64,000 nt of DNA. Origin: Lingula anatina. Taxonomy: Eukaryota; Brachiopoda; Lingulata; Lingulida; Lingulidae. The position numbers and the translations under genes are program-made. Below the pieces are notes generated by a model. It was not told the origin of the DNA. It saw nothing but the letters and a program-made list of their open reading frames with translations, and searched no databases. Within the stretch, counting starts at the first letter, position 1. Each line of letters opens with the position of its first letter. Shown piece by piece: positions 49,201 through 60,472 of this stretch. Location: assembly GCF_001039355.2 (NCBI RefSeq), contig NW_019775503.1, forward strand, positions 1-64,000. The letters are read 5' to 3'.

Positions 49201-52200
49201 CTAAAAGAATGAAAACAAAGATTTAGAAATCATTATTCAGAAAACTGTCAGCATGACAAAAATACTTTCAAACATTCATGGTTCATTATGAAATATTCCT
49301 GAATATCGCATTTCCGAACAAAGTGGCAATCTCATTAAGGAAACTCAACATGGGTATAGCGTTTAGGTTTCTTCTCCTTTTATTCAAAAGCTAAGACGAC
49401 GTTACCTCGGGTGCCATCTTTTCCTGCGGCTCCTGTAGGACCTGCCACGCCTCTTTCACCTTTGACCCCCTGTGGTCCGGGGAGACCTGTAGCTCCAGTA
49501 GCGCCATCTATGCCGTTAAACCCTCGAGGGCCGGGTTCGCCTGTAATAGAGACGTATAGATGTATTCTAACAGTCTTGAACGTTTTGCGGTCAGTCAAAA
49601 AACTATCACGAAAATTATAAACATATCTTAAGCACATATCTGACAAGATAAAATGTCCAAAATTAAAGTTGCCTGGTGAAAGCCACCCTACTAGACCAAT
49701 AGCTAAAATAGACAAAGTAACGAAAAAGTCATTCATTTATACTACTAAAGTAAGACATCGGTGTAATAGAGCTAGCAAAAAGAAAACAGGAATAAATGTC
49801 TTAGGTGCGCCTACCCTTATTGGTCCCTGGTTCTCCCTTGGGACCTTGCAATCCCGTAGGTCCCGCCACACCCTGAAGACCCCTGGGTCCTACGCTCCCC
49901 GCGGGTCCCATGATCCCAGTATCGCCACGTGCTCCCTGGATACCCTGAAGACCCTGGGGTCCCGTCGGCCCAACACCACCAGCGACGCCAGTTGCCCCTA
50001 CAGGTCCTTGGGGACCAACGTTGCCAATGCTGCCCTTTGGACCCGGTCCACCGACAGGGCCAACTTCACCTTTAGGACCCTGTGGTCCTTGTCGACCAAC
50101 TCCTGTCAAACCTTGCGCGCCTTTGGTACCCGGTGGACCAGGGATGCCTTGAGGGCCAGTAGCTCCTGTGGCTCCGTCAAGACCTACGACCATATTAAAT
50201 GTGATTAAACCGTGAGTTGATTGAAACATATATTTTGCTCGCTAAATGTTTTTGCTGCATGCCTGACGGGAGCAATAATAAAGGTTTTTGTCAAAGGACG
50301 GCTATGCTAAATTAACAAATAACAAATTGAAAACCGGAGTAGGACTTTCGGGTGTTGCCGTTTAGGTGTACATATTGTATATAACAAATCCTAAATGCCA
50401 TTTAAGTGGGCACCTACTGATTAACCTTGAGTCATAGTAGATGAAATAAATTTGAAAGTTTCGGTGCAAAATATTTGTAGAACAAAGTGCTTGTGCATTT
50501 GTCAACCCCTTCATCAACATTACCATTAATTCCTGCAGCACCAGTCAATCCCCTTGGCCCCGTGACTCCAGGCAGACCTTGAGCGCCATTAATCCCGTTG
50601 AATCCACGTGGTCCAGTAGGACCAACCAGACCCTGCGGTCCCGCTGCCCCCTGTGGACCAATACTACCTGGAATTGTACCGTCATGTGATGATGAATAAG
50701 TGCCTGTCGGATCTTAATAATTTTTCCGAAACTTTGTTGGTGTATAGGCTTAACCAAATTAAACTTCAGCGCCGGTAAGCATACTTCTATCTTACCAAAA
50801 GAAAAAATATCCACACATAGATTCAGGCCAATTTATTCTATAAAGCACAATAATATGTAAGAACCTTGTCTAGAAGGAAACAAATTAGATATGAATTTGG
50901 TTCTCCGTCTACTTGTAAAATGCACACGACGATAATAATGCTTAAATAGTAGCACTCTCTCCATAGCTAACTAAATGGATGGATAGATGCACGGATGACG
51001 ACCGCTAACCGACTGCTTTTATAAATATTTAAAAGAAAAACATACCTGCAGGCCCTACATCACCCTTAGGTCCAGCTGCACCAGTTTGTCCAGTCGGGCC
51101 TTGCAGACCAGTGGCTCCTGGGAGACCCTGAATACCCTGTGCTCCGTTCGCACCATCAAACCCATTGGCACCTGGGGCACCTTTGTACGACAACCAAGGA
51201 TATTAATGATTTTAACACATGGGTGGTTTTCGCCCCTAAAAGTCTTGGAGGGTTTTTTATTCAACAACACCAAATTGCGATACCCATTACGAATGTGCAT
51301 GCAAATACAAATACATGTTTCTATTGCAACCTATGCACCCGCATGTACTGCTGAAAATGTACAGATTGACAGGTAACTACACAAGAAGACGACAGTAAGA
51401 ATAATATCTCTTAATTACCTTTCAGCCCGGCCACACCCTGTGGTCCCTGGGGCCCAGTTGGTCCTGGTAGCCCCTGGACCCCGGTGGGCCCTGTAGCCCC
51501 CACCGAACCCTTGGGTCCGACACTTCCGACAGCACCCTGTGGACCCTGGGCACCAACTGCACCCTGCGCTCCTTGGTTACCCTTGGCGCCCTGTGGACCG
51601 ACTGATCCTGTGGCTCCGGTAGCACCTGTTAGAACAAACGCCAGATATGTACACGTGTGACATAAATGTCATCAATCACGCTTACATATGACATAAGTCT
51701 ATTGTCACTTCCTGGAAATCTCCGTAATACGTCTTATTGCTTAAGTGTGTCTGCATAGATCTATCATTTATACCCAAAATATCTCATTGATGAATATGAT
51801 AAACTGACAGGTATGTGTATATTGTACCAAGGATCTTAATCGTACTGTACAATTTAACTGATGTGTTGTCTTACCGGTCGCCCCGTTAAACCCCCTAACT
51901 CCGGCCACACCCTGTTCTCCCTTGGCACCCTGTGGACCCACAGCTCCTTTGGCACCCACTATTCCCTGCGGGCCCACTGGGCCAACAGGTCCTGTAGGTC
52001 CTGTAGACCCGATTCCAGTTGGTCCTACGTCTCCCTTTGGTCCGGCAACACCCTGAAGACCCTGGGGTCCGGTGGCTCCAGTTGCTCCTGCGGCCCCGTT
52101 GATACCTGTGTCAAAAATTTGCTTTATTATTTCATTAATCATTTCATTTATTTCTCATTCATTTTATATCGCTCTTTTGTGAACCGGATAACGAATTAAG

Positions 52201-55200
52201 TCGATGCATTTGTTTCATCATTTCATAATAAATCATATCATTCCAACTGGTGAAGGGGAAAACCACAATATTAGCTATCATACATGGTACCCTTAATTTT
52301 TAACAACTTCATTTATTGCCACATGTTTACAAACACGTACCATTAACGCCAGCGTCTCCCTTCTGCCCAGGTGCTCCTTTCTGACCTGCAGGCCCCTGTC
52401 CACCATTTATTCCATTAAAACCCCGTGGACCAGCTGGACCTGTGGCTCCTGTCGCACCAGATATCCCCTGGGGTCCGGTGGCACCTAGAAACAATTTAAA
52501 GTCGTAACCATGTACATGTAAGTGCAGACAATTTTCTGCCAAAGGACTGGATCATTTAGAAGGCATCTCTTCTGAATATTCACTATCGCGCAGGTATTTG
52601 GCAAATGCCTACTACCTTTCTTTCTACAGCTGTCATGTTTTTCTTTCACTATTATTTGTTTATCCAGACTGTGATCTGAATACAGTATGCAGTTCAAAGA
52701 TTATGTAGACTTAGTGGGAAAACATTCAATCCATATCTAAACGTGGGAAACAGAGAAAGTTTAAATGACAGAGAAAGTTTAAATGAAAAAAATTACCTGT
52801 TGCTCCAACAGCTCCCTGTATCCCTTGTATACCCTGCAAGCCCGGTTCTCCTTTCTGACCATTAACTCCATTCACACCAGCAGCTCCAGTAGGTCCAACA
52901 GGCCCTTGCTGACCATTAAGACCCCTAGGACCGGACGCACCCTGTGGACCAGCGGCTCCCTGAGGCCCTGTAGGCCCCTGTGGTCCCACTAGCCCTTGCA
53001 CACCTGCAGCACCCTGTTCGCCTTTTGGTCCTTGTGGACCTTGAGCACCTTGAGGACCCATTGGACCGACGCCGCCGTTGATTCCGTTGAAGCCACGGGC
53101 ACCTGGTTCTCCCTTCTGACCGGGTAAACCACGCCCTGGAGCCCCTACGTCTCCCTTTGCTCCTGCTGGACCTACAAGTCCCTGAAGACCCTGTGGACCA
53201 GCTGCTCCATTGGTGCCATCAGTGCCTAGAATGATACAGTTATATTATGTTATCAAGGTTGATTGAAACTAATTTGCTTATTAGGAGCTGATCTAAACTG
53301 ATCATTCAAGATACACGGGAGATGGACAAAGACTCTAATAAGATTTTTCACATCATATTTAGTTTGAATACTTAAAAACAGAAAAATTTAAATCATAACA
53401 TTCAGCACTTCTTATGTTGAGTCAAAAATGCAAGCTCTCAAGCTCAAAGAACCGGAGTCACTGAAATTATTCTCCAATCTCCAGGATAGATGGGATAACT
53501 TACCATCTCTTCCTGCAGGACCAGCAGGTCCTGTTGGTCCGGTATCTCCCTGTGCTCCGGGACCACCGTTGATGCCATTAAATCCTCTGGGTCCTGTGGC
53601 ACCGACAGCTCCAGTTGGGCCCGTAGCGCCAACAGCTCCAGCTGGACCTGATGATGGAAAAGAGATGTTTTATTTTTTGGTTGTAGAAAACAGAAATACT
53701 ATAAAATCGTTGGTGGATAAGACCTACTTTTTAAAGCTGTCTTTGAAGGCTTTGGATGCTTGAAAATGTTAATTTACAGCATAATTAACATTGCATACTT
53801 GATAACACTTTAACTATTAAAATAGTTATTATTTGTGAAGGGGAGATGTCACTCTGTTTAGAAATAACTGGATCAAGCATTCCTTACAGGCAACAGTGAG
53901 AAGCATTCTTAGCTTAAAGAAAAAATACCTATAGATCCATCTTGTCCTCTTGGTCCCACGGACCCTGGTTCTCCCTTTATACCTTGAGGGCCTACTGGTC
54001 CCGTGGCACCCGCCGAACCCACATTTCCAGGCAGACCTTGAATTCCCTTCGGACCTATGGGTCCTTGTGATCCATTAGCTCCTGCGGGACCTGTAGCTCC
54101 AGCGGGTCCAACTGAACCCTGTGGTCCAACACTCCCACGCTCCCCTTTCAGTCCTTGTAATCCTTGAAGTCCTTGTGGTCCGGTCGGACCGGCGGCGCCG
54201 TTCAAACCTGCTGGCCCTTGAGGTCCAACTGGGCCTGTTTGACCTACAGAACCGAACCCCGTGGCACCCCGTTCACCCTTGGGACCCTGAGGCCCAGCCA
54301 CGCCCTGCTGGCCTGTGATTCCCTGGGGACCTGTAGGTCCTGTGGAGCCATCTTTGCCAGCTGGCCCACTTGGGCCTACCTGCCCTTGGGGGCCAACACT
54401 CCCCTGCGGTCCCACATCACCTTTAGGTCCTACAGGACCTGCTGGGCCCTGTAGACCTGTAGGGCCTTGTGGACCTGAAGTATAATGGTTGCTAAATGTA
54501 TGCAATCGTACAATGGTACATCTATTTTCTATAAAGCTACGCACGTGACAAATGGTATCCTTGATATTCGATATATGATGTCACATGTAGTATGGGAAAA
54601 GATGGAAAACGTTTAATCACTTTTTTTATACTTTCTAAAAAGATGGAAATAATCTACATTGTACCGATATGCAAGGGCCTTAACCAGTGTTCTGACTCTG
54701 TATTTGAATCACAATTCTGTCAGTTCAAACAAAAGTAAAACTTGTTATAACCTGTCAACACGCTTCTAAGGGTGTCATACTCTTGCACCGAGTTTCTAAT
54801 AGATTATTCATCATACAGTTAATATAGTAGTAGCCGTTGCCCAGAAGCAAGAAACGACTTTCACCTTGTAAACCCTGCGCTCCTGGTGCGCCCTGTACAC
54901 CCTGTGGACCCTTGGGTCCTGTGTCACCTGTTACATTCACGACTAGGACCTCTTTGATTCCGGGGTTTACTGAAACCGAAAGGAAGTATCAAAACATATA
55001 GCACTGAATTATTTCAACAAATGAATAAATATGCTACTGTCAAATAAAGATAATTTAATCCCTAGGTCAGCGATTTATTTAACTGGTATTTTAACGTAAT
55101 AATTTAAAATTATAAATAATTATATTGACATACAGATACATGATAAATTACATGATTTCATAATGATAAAAAACTGACATTTCATTAAAATTTCTCTAGT

Positions 55201-56546
55201 GTCGATACATTTATTTGCAAAAAATGACAGTTCATCCTATTCAGATATCTAAGATTACGTAATTGAAACCCACTTGCACTTTCGTAACAAATGGCTCCTT
55301 TCTTGAAACACGGCGCGTACTTCTGGCCGATCTGTGGTAAATTTGTGCTCTGAGGCAAAGCTGAAAAAAATAGAGTAACGCAATTAAACACAAGGTTTGA
55401 ATCAACTTTTTTTTCCTTGAATAATTCTATATGTACTTAGTGACTCGTACAGTGGAGAAAGGCCGTGATGATATAAGTTTAAAGTTTTTGTAAAAATCTT
55501 AAACACCAAATATGAAATATATGACGTCATAACTATCATATGGAAGAATGATTCAATGCGTGTGCCTTATGGATTATTAGACCTACTTTAGTTGGCGTAT
55601 TTATCTAAAAGATCACATTGATAAGATTATATTTACGCACGAAATATCCATACCGAAAATTTGCTATTTCTAAGAGAGAAAGACTGATGCTTCGATTCCC
55701 AAGAAAGGCATATTATTTAGCATACAACTACATGTATATATGTATTTCAATACATTTAAATGAAAACCAGAGGAAAGGTCATTTTTGTTTGTGAATCAAT
55801 CCCATGGTCAAAGTGAGCTGATAAGACCGATCTGCCAGTGATTGTTAGAGACACTACAAAGCTGAGAGTTTACCCGGGGTTGGCATGCGTGCAACTGATA
55901 ACAGATGACAAGCCCTTACACAGTGGTACACGCCTTGTACGAGTAAAGAGTAAACGGCTCAAAGCATTAGCTTATACTAACACACTGCTATATTCTAATG
56001 TGAAAGTCATCTCTACTGGATAGTTTCCTAACATAAGACGTGCATCTTATTACAATGCAAGAAAATATGGTGTTTAGGTTGTTTCTGTTGTTATTTCAAA
56101 GGAAACAGATTTCTGTTGTACCTTATTTCCTAATTTGAATTAAAAAAATCAGCAAGAGTTTGTAATTCATATATGCCTCCGACCTTCATGTATCTGACTT
56201 TGAATCTAAATTTTAAACTAAACACATTAAAAAGATAATTTACTGAGTTAAAGCTATGACCTATCAAACTTGTTTTATCTGTCCTATGTTTAAGTTACAT
56301 GGTGAGTTGTAAGATTTTGATATGCCTCATCTAAATTGTAATATAAGTCCAAGAAGTATATAGAAACAAGTAAAGGAAAATGTTCAAATTACATTACGGG
56401 TTTTAAAACTTAATCATTTTCATCGTAACCGGAGATAAAATCAAATATCTTTTTTTTAAATTATGATTAAGATTTCCCAGATAAAACTTACCTATCTGTA
56501 AACAGTAAAGAGAGAGAATGAGTATTCTTGCAAAGTACCCCGTCAT
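46224..56546 (-). CDS. Type I transmembrane collagen-EGF protein, copy B, complete
   Basis: Predicted cell-surface collagen. Exons in transcript order: 56492-56546 (signal peptide), 55274-55360 ([12 protein letters not shown]), 54865-54969, 53929-54474, 53504-53647, 52797-53225, 52341-52484, 51875-52105, 51419-51625, 51046-51180, 50524-50667, 49815-50183, 49406-49540, 49129-49200, 48807-48878, 48339-48539 (Gly-X-Y, about residues 63-1025), 47819-47944 (EGF), 47487-47585 (half-EGF, 4 Cys), 47124-47246 (calcium-binding [15 protein letters not shown]), 46742-46894 (degenerate [17 protein letters not shown]), 46224-46462 (membrane helix about residues 1209-1232, [20 protein letters not shown], then a tail with [10 protein letters not shown] and C-terminal VPEY). 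The sum is 3816 nt, 1271 aa plus stop, one frame throughout. No fibrillar C-propeptide or NC1 domain is present. Vertebrate membrane collagens are type II; this predicted topology is type I. An RGD lies at 49921-49929. The family has no name I recognise. Confidence 0.88.
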
Positions 56547-57120
56547 TGTAAGCTGAGTAATATTACTTTCATATGTCCACCTGTATTTCTGAAAATTAAT
56601 GAATTTACCTGTATAATAGGATTGTAATAATTAACCTGATACTATTTTGCTCTGTCGATATTAATCATTACCAAGAGAAATATCAGTTGACCACGCCCTT
56701 TTCTCATAAGTATAACCAAATTATACTGATCAAAAACAAAGATATAAAACAAAAAATATTTCAAGGAGAATATCTACAAACTCCATGCGATCAATCTCAA
56801 CGGAATATGCTCCAGCAAACCCCCTCATTTAACGTGAATTGTCCATTTTGTCGTACACAAAACATGTAGGTCCAAAACAATTCAAATATTTTTTTAAAAT
56901 TTAATCATTAACTCAATCGGCGACAAAAATGATGCATATAGGGGCCTACTGTAGTTCAAACGTCATGGAAAAGAGAAAGCAAAACAGGAAAAAGAACATC
57001 GCTGACCACTTGCTTTTATATCATATCAATATATATACGTACTTACGTTCTGTGACAGCTGCCCGGTCCTCTAATTGCCTACTGGTCACAGCTCTGGTTT
57101 TCTGTGCCATATAAAGCGTT
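56547..57120 (-). promoter_or_regulatory. Possible 5' UTR and promoter of collagen-EGF copy B
   Basis: On the minus strand an acceptor (TTTTCAG, exon from 56588) precedes the ATG at 56546. A donor GTAAGTACG at 57038-57046 could end a short non-coding first exon upstream, starting near 57075. A TATA-like AT block lies at 57107-57115, though it is more canonical read on the plus strand. Splice motifs are seen; the transcription start is inferred. Confidence 0.25.
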
Positions 57121-57958
57121 TCCCTGCCACTGACCGTCAAGAGATGGTATGTGAAGAGCACGGCTTAAGATAAAACAAGAATCAACAGCAATCTATGCGC
57201 CGCCCGCGAATCAAATACTGATTCACTCCTATACTCTTCGGGGATGGTTCAAGTGCACTGGGCAAGGGTTATCTTTTTTGTTAGGCATTTTTATGGCTTG
57301 TTTTATAGCATCATTCATTTCTTTGCTTTTCTTTTTATCATTATCATATTATCATTCGCCTATCAACAGCGATAAGATAAACGCCGAGTGTGAATTGTGT
57401 TTTCGTGTTAATGTGATCAATATATCATTTTAAGATTATATTTTTGCAACTGTTATTTGAAATTGTAGTGTTAAAAAAAAAGCATTAAAGTGTAAACTGG
57501 TGTTGGGGAGTGCAGCATTTTTTCTTCTTGGGCGCCTTCTTGGAGTATGTCATACTTGCCCTCACATTTACTGTCGTTTACACGCATCAATGAACGAAAG
57601 CTCAATTTTACCATAATAAATAGATTTTTGTGCCGCACACCCTCTAAACGTTCAGTTTAGGGGTATACTCGTAGGCCTACATGTACATGCATATAAATAT
57701 ATCTACAGATATACAGAAATTTCATATGAATGATCACAGAAGACTTAAATATTTAGTGATCATTTCAATTACATTTACTTATTCCGACACGCATATGGAA
57801 ACAAAGCACTACACAAAGTACGTAACGCATAGAACCGCGCGTGAAAACATTGATAAGATAGCAATGTCCTTAACACATCCACATTCCGTTATCAGTGGGT
57901 ATCGGCGTAAATTGATGCCACGTTCACATCGGGACAAGCTTAGACTGGGGTGGGTTTA
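57121..57958. other. Intergenic, no gene seen
   Basis: AT-rich sequence upstream of collagen-EGF copy B. A 93-codon open frame at 57681-57962 lacks splice or family support. Confidence 0.4.
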
Positions 57959-58115
57959 CTGACGTCACAATGGAATGGGTGGGATGACGTCAAAATTAGA
58001 CTGGAATTGCTTTAACGACGTCAAAAATTGACTGCAATGGGTAAATGACGTCAAAAGTAGACCGGAAGATATTTGTGAAAATTAGACTGGAATTAAATCA
58101 GTGACGTCAAAATTA
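57959..58115 (+). promoter_or_regulatory. Array of CRE-like palindromes in degenerate repeats
   Basis: TGACGTCA occurs at 57960-57967, 57985-57992, 58046-58053 and 58102-58109, with a CGACGTCA variant at 58016-58023. The sites sit in decayed units of about 30 bp that also share ATTAGACTGGAAT-like sequence. TGACGTCA is the CREB/ATF full site. The array is about 0.9 kb upstream of the likely start of collagen-EGF copy B. Regulatory function is inference; it could also be a decayed minisatellite. Confidence 0.55.
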
Positions 58116-58832
58116 GAATGTAAATTTAACTAATTTAACAGACGACTGCATGTTACAGGGGCTCTTCATGTGATTCCTGATGAAACTTATTTCTTAACAG
58201 CACGGCATGCCATCTGGGCAGTGGGTGACACCTTTTATTTTTTCTGGTCTAAATAATCCTGGCTTGGACATGCCTCTTATTGCACGCTGTTGTACGTTCT
58301 GTTATTTGTTATTATATATTACTGTACGTCACTTTCATCATGATGTCAGTCTCATGTTGCTCCATCTTTGCCGGTCAGAAAATTGCAAGTGACATACTAG
58401 TTAACCCGATTTTGTTGCATGTGAATAGCACTTGGATTTGAAATCGCAACGAATGTATTAACACTCACAATTTTGCCTTTTTATCATTTACATTGCAGAT
58501 GGAGAAGGCCATGCATTCATAATTTTTAAAACCATGTCATACTGCAGACGAAGGCAGTGACCAAGATAAGACATAAGGACGGTCAACGCTGTGTTGGCCT
58601 TATGAGTATAACCGTACAAACACAAACAATACACTGCGTAATAACTGTAATAATTAACCACAAGGAGTGTTTGTAGGAAATCATGAAATGACCCGCCCTT
58701 TAAAGTCTGTACTAACAAGCAGCTGCTGATCTTTTGACTAGATTTAACTTCAGTAAAAAATCATCAAAATTATATATCCCATGTATATACTGTATAAAAT
58801 GCCAATAAGTATTTTCACCTGACACATGTATG

Positions 58833-58838
<6 letters not shown>

Positions 58839-58906
<68 letters not shown>
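58839..58906 (+). repeat. (TA)n microsatellite
   Basis: About 68 bp of TA repeat, 50 bp upstream of the interrupted tRNA gene. Confidence 0.9.
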
Positions 58907-58911
<5 letters not shown>

Positions 58912-58954
58912 GATATAAAATATATTTATACTTTCTTTTTGAACGCCAAGCTAG

Positions 58955-59250
58955 GTCAGGATGGCCGAGCGGTCTAAGGCGCCAGGGGCCGGTTTCACAA
59001 AGCAGTAGTTAGTTAGCGATCGGTAGTTAGCCTCTCGCTAGTTATAGTGCCGTTTCACGAAGCAGTCGCTAGTTCTCTCGCTCGTTATTGTCTCGTTGTT
59101 GCTTTGGATATTTAACGACTGGTCAGACCAGTCGCTAACTCTAGANTGAAACCGGCCCCAGACTCAAGGTGTAAATCTTGACTCTTCTTCGGAGATTATG
59201 AGTGTTCTGGTCCACGAATGTGGGCGTGGGTTCGAATCCCACTCCTGACA
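58955..59250 (+). pseudogene. tRNA-Leu(CAA) gene interrupted by a MITE
   Basis: Starts GTCAGGATGGCCGAGCGGTC and ends in a perfect T arm and acceptor end (GGTTCGAATCCC, CTCCTGACA). The normal D-arm/anticodon-stem junction GGCGCCAGACTCAAG is split after GGCGCCAG by a 173-bp element. A tRNA intron follows the CAA anticodon, as in animal tRNA-Leu(CAA). With the insertion removed, one copy of the CAG duplication restores the normal sequence. As assembled it cannot form the anticodon stem. Confidence 0.9.
58986..59158. mobile_element. Harbinger-like MITE inside a tRNA gene
   Basis: Termini GGGCCGGTTTCA and TGAAACCGGCCC are inverted repeats. The 3-bp target duplication is CAG (58983-58985 and 59159-59161). 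A CWG target is typical of PIF/Harbinger-type insertions, so the assignment is reasonable but not proven. The interior has many TAGTTAGC/GCTAAC-type repeats. The N at 59146 may hide internal sequence. Confidence 0.8.
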
Positions 59251-59556
59251 TTTGTTTTTGAAATTTGATAAAATGATGGTTCTATAATGAAATAAATAAG
59301 TACACAAAAAGGACACATGTTTAAATCGTTTCAGTACATCAGAAAATAAAGTTTGATATTATGTTAAATGGTTGTTTTATCTATTTGTTTACTAACTTGA
59401 TGAAACTTTCAGTTTACCCGTTCAACATGTCGGCTTTGATCAGAATTTTTACCAGCCATACTAACCATTAACATAAAATTTTATTTTAACCATAACTTTA
59501 CTTCGATTAGCACTTTAATTTTGTTTTGAATCTTATTATCAATGAAGCTCATTGAA

Positions 59557-59674
59557 GTCAGGATGGCCGAGCGGTCTAAGGCGTCAGACTCAAGGAAACT
59601 TGACTCTCTGTTGAAGAGTTTGTGGGTGTTCTGGTCCACGAATGTGGGCGTGGGTTCAAATCCCACTCCTGACA
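59557..59674 (+). tRNA. tRNA-Leu(CAA), intron-containing, intact
   Basis: The acceptor stem GTCAGGA pairs with TCCTGAC before discriminator A. The D arm is GGCCGAGCGGTCTAAGGC and the anticodon stem/loop TCAGACTCAAG carries anticodon CAA. An intron of roughly 30 nt follows, then TTCTGGTCC, a variable arm, and T arm GGGTTCAAATCCC. Internal A and B box promoters are present. This is the only fully formed copy of the three. Confidence 0.93.
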
Positions 59675-59981
59675 ATACTTTTCCAATTTAAGAAAACAAA
59701 TTATAAAGAAGGAGACAGTTGCATCAACACACATTTTAAAGCCGTGTCGGTATGTAAATAAATAATACATTTTGGATTCAAATATATCAAACAACTGCTA
59801 AATTTCTTAATTTCTTTTTATTTTGAAGTGAAACTGATCTGATGACCCATTCTACATGTTGGTTTAGACAACCTTTTCACAAGCCATATGACAGCGTTAT
59901 CGGGCTAAAAAAAAAGACGATAATTTAACTTGTCTTCAGCACTTTATTCTCTCTTCTGATCCTTCTAAGCACCAGAATAAT

Positions 59982-60067
59982 TTAGGATGGCCGAGCAGTC
60001 TAAGGCTCCAGACTCAAGGAGAAACCTTGACTCTTTTTAAGAGTTTGTTCTGTTCCACGACTGACAC
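59982..60067 (+). pseudogene. tRNA-Leu(CAA) relic
   Basis: The 5' half (GGATGGCCGAGCAGTCTAAG, then CCAGACTCAAGG) and an intron-like stretch are still readable. The variable arm and T arm are deleted, leaving only a short CTGACAC end. The first acceptor bases are changed. No B box remains, so it is probably dead. Confidence 0.75.
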
Positions 60068-60186
60068 TTTTTTTCTGAATTTATACATATATTTATTTTT
60101 AATCAATATATATATATTTATTTATATATTGATTAAAGGATAAATTAAGAGGTTGGAGGCATCTACCTGTACGTACGGGTATAATA

Positions 60187-60472
60187 GGCCGGTTCCTATT
60201 CTAAAGAAAAGATATCTTTCATTCCGTCTGCTAAATGATTGTAATTGATAGATTCTGGGAATTACTCATATTTTCTGAAACCCAAAGCCTCTGCCTTTAG
60301 GGTAAGGAAATTCGCTGTGGAGGAGGGCGGGCCGGTTCCTATTCTAAAGAAAAGATATCTTTCATTCCGTCTGCTAAATGATTATAATTGATAGATTCTG
60401 GGAATTACTCATATTTTCTGAAACCCAAAGCCTCTGCCTTTAGGGTAAGGAAATTCGCTGTGGAGGAGGGCG
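60187..60472 (+). repeat. 143-bp tandem duplication, two copies
   Basis: Copies 60187-60329 and 60330-60472 begin GGCCGGTTCCTATTCTAAAG and end in AGGAGGGC. By eye they differ at about one base (ATTGTAATTG against ATTATAATTG). A very recent duplication or an assembly artefact. Confidence 0.9.

Noticed and set aside
57103-57118. TATA box for collagen copy B
   Set aside because: The motif is more canonical on the plus strand, where no gene follows. Kept only as a weak note within the 5' region.
59576-59794. Minus-strand open frame ending in EWDLNPRPHSWT-type sequence
   Set aside because: It is the antisense translation of the tRNA-Leu gene at 59557-59674, a well-known source of false proteins.
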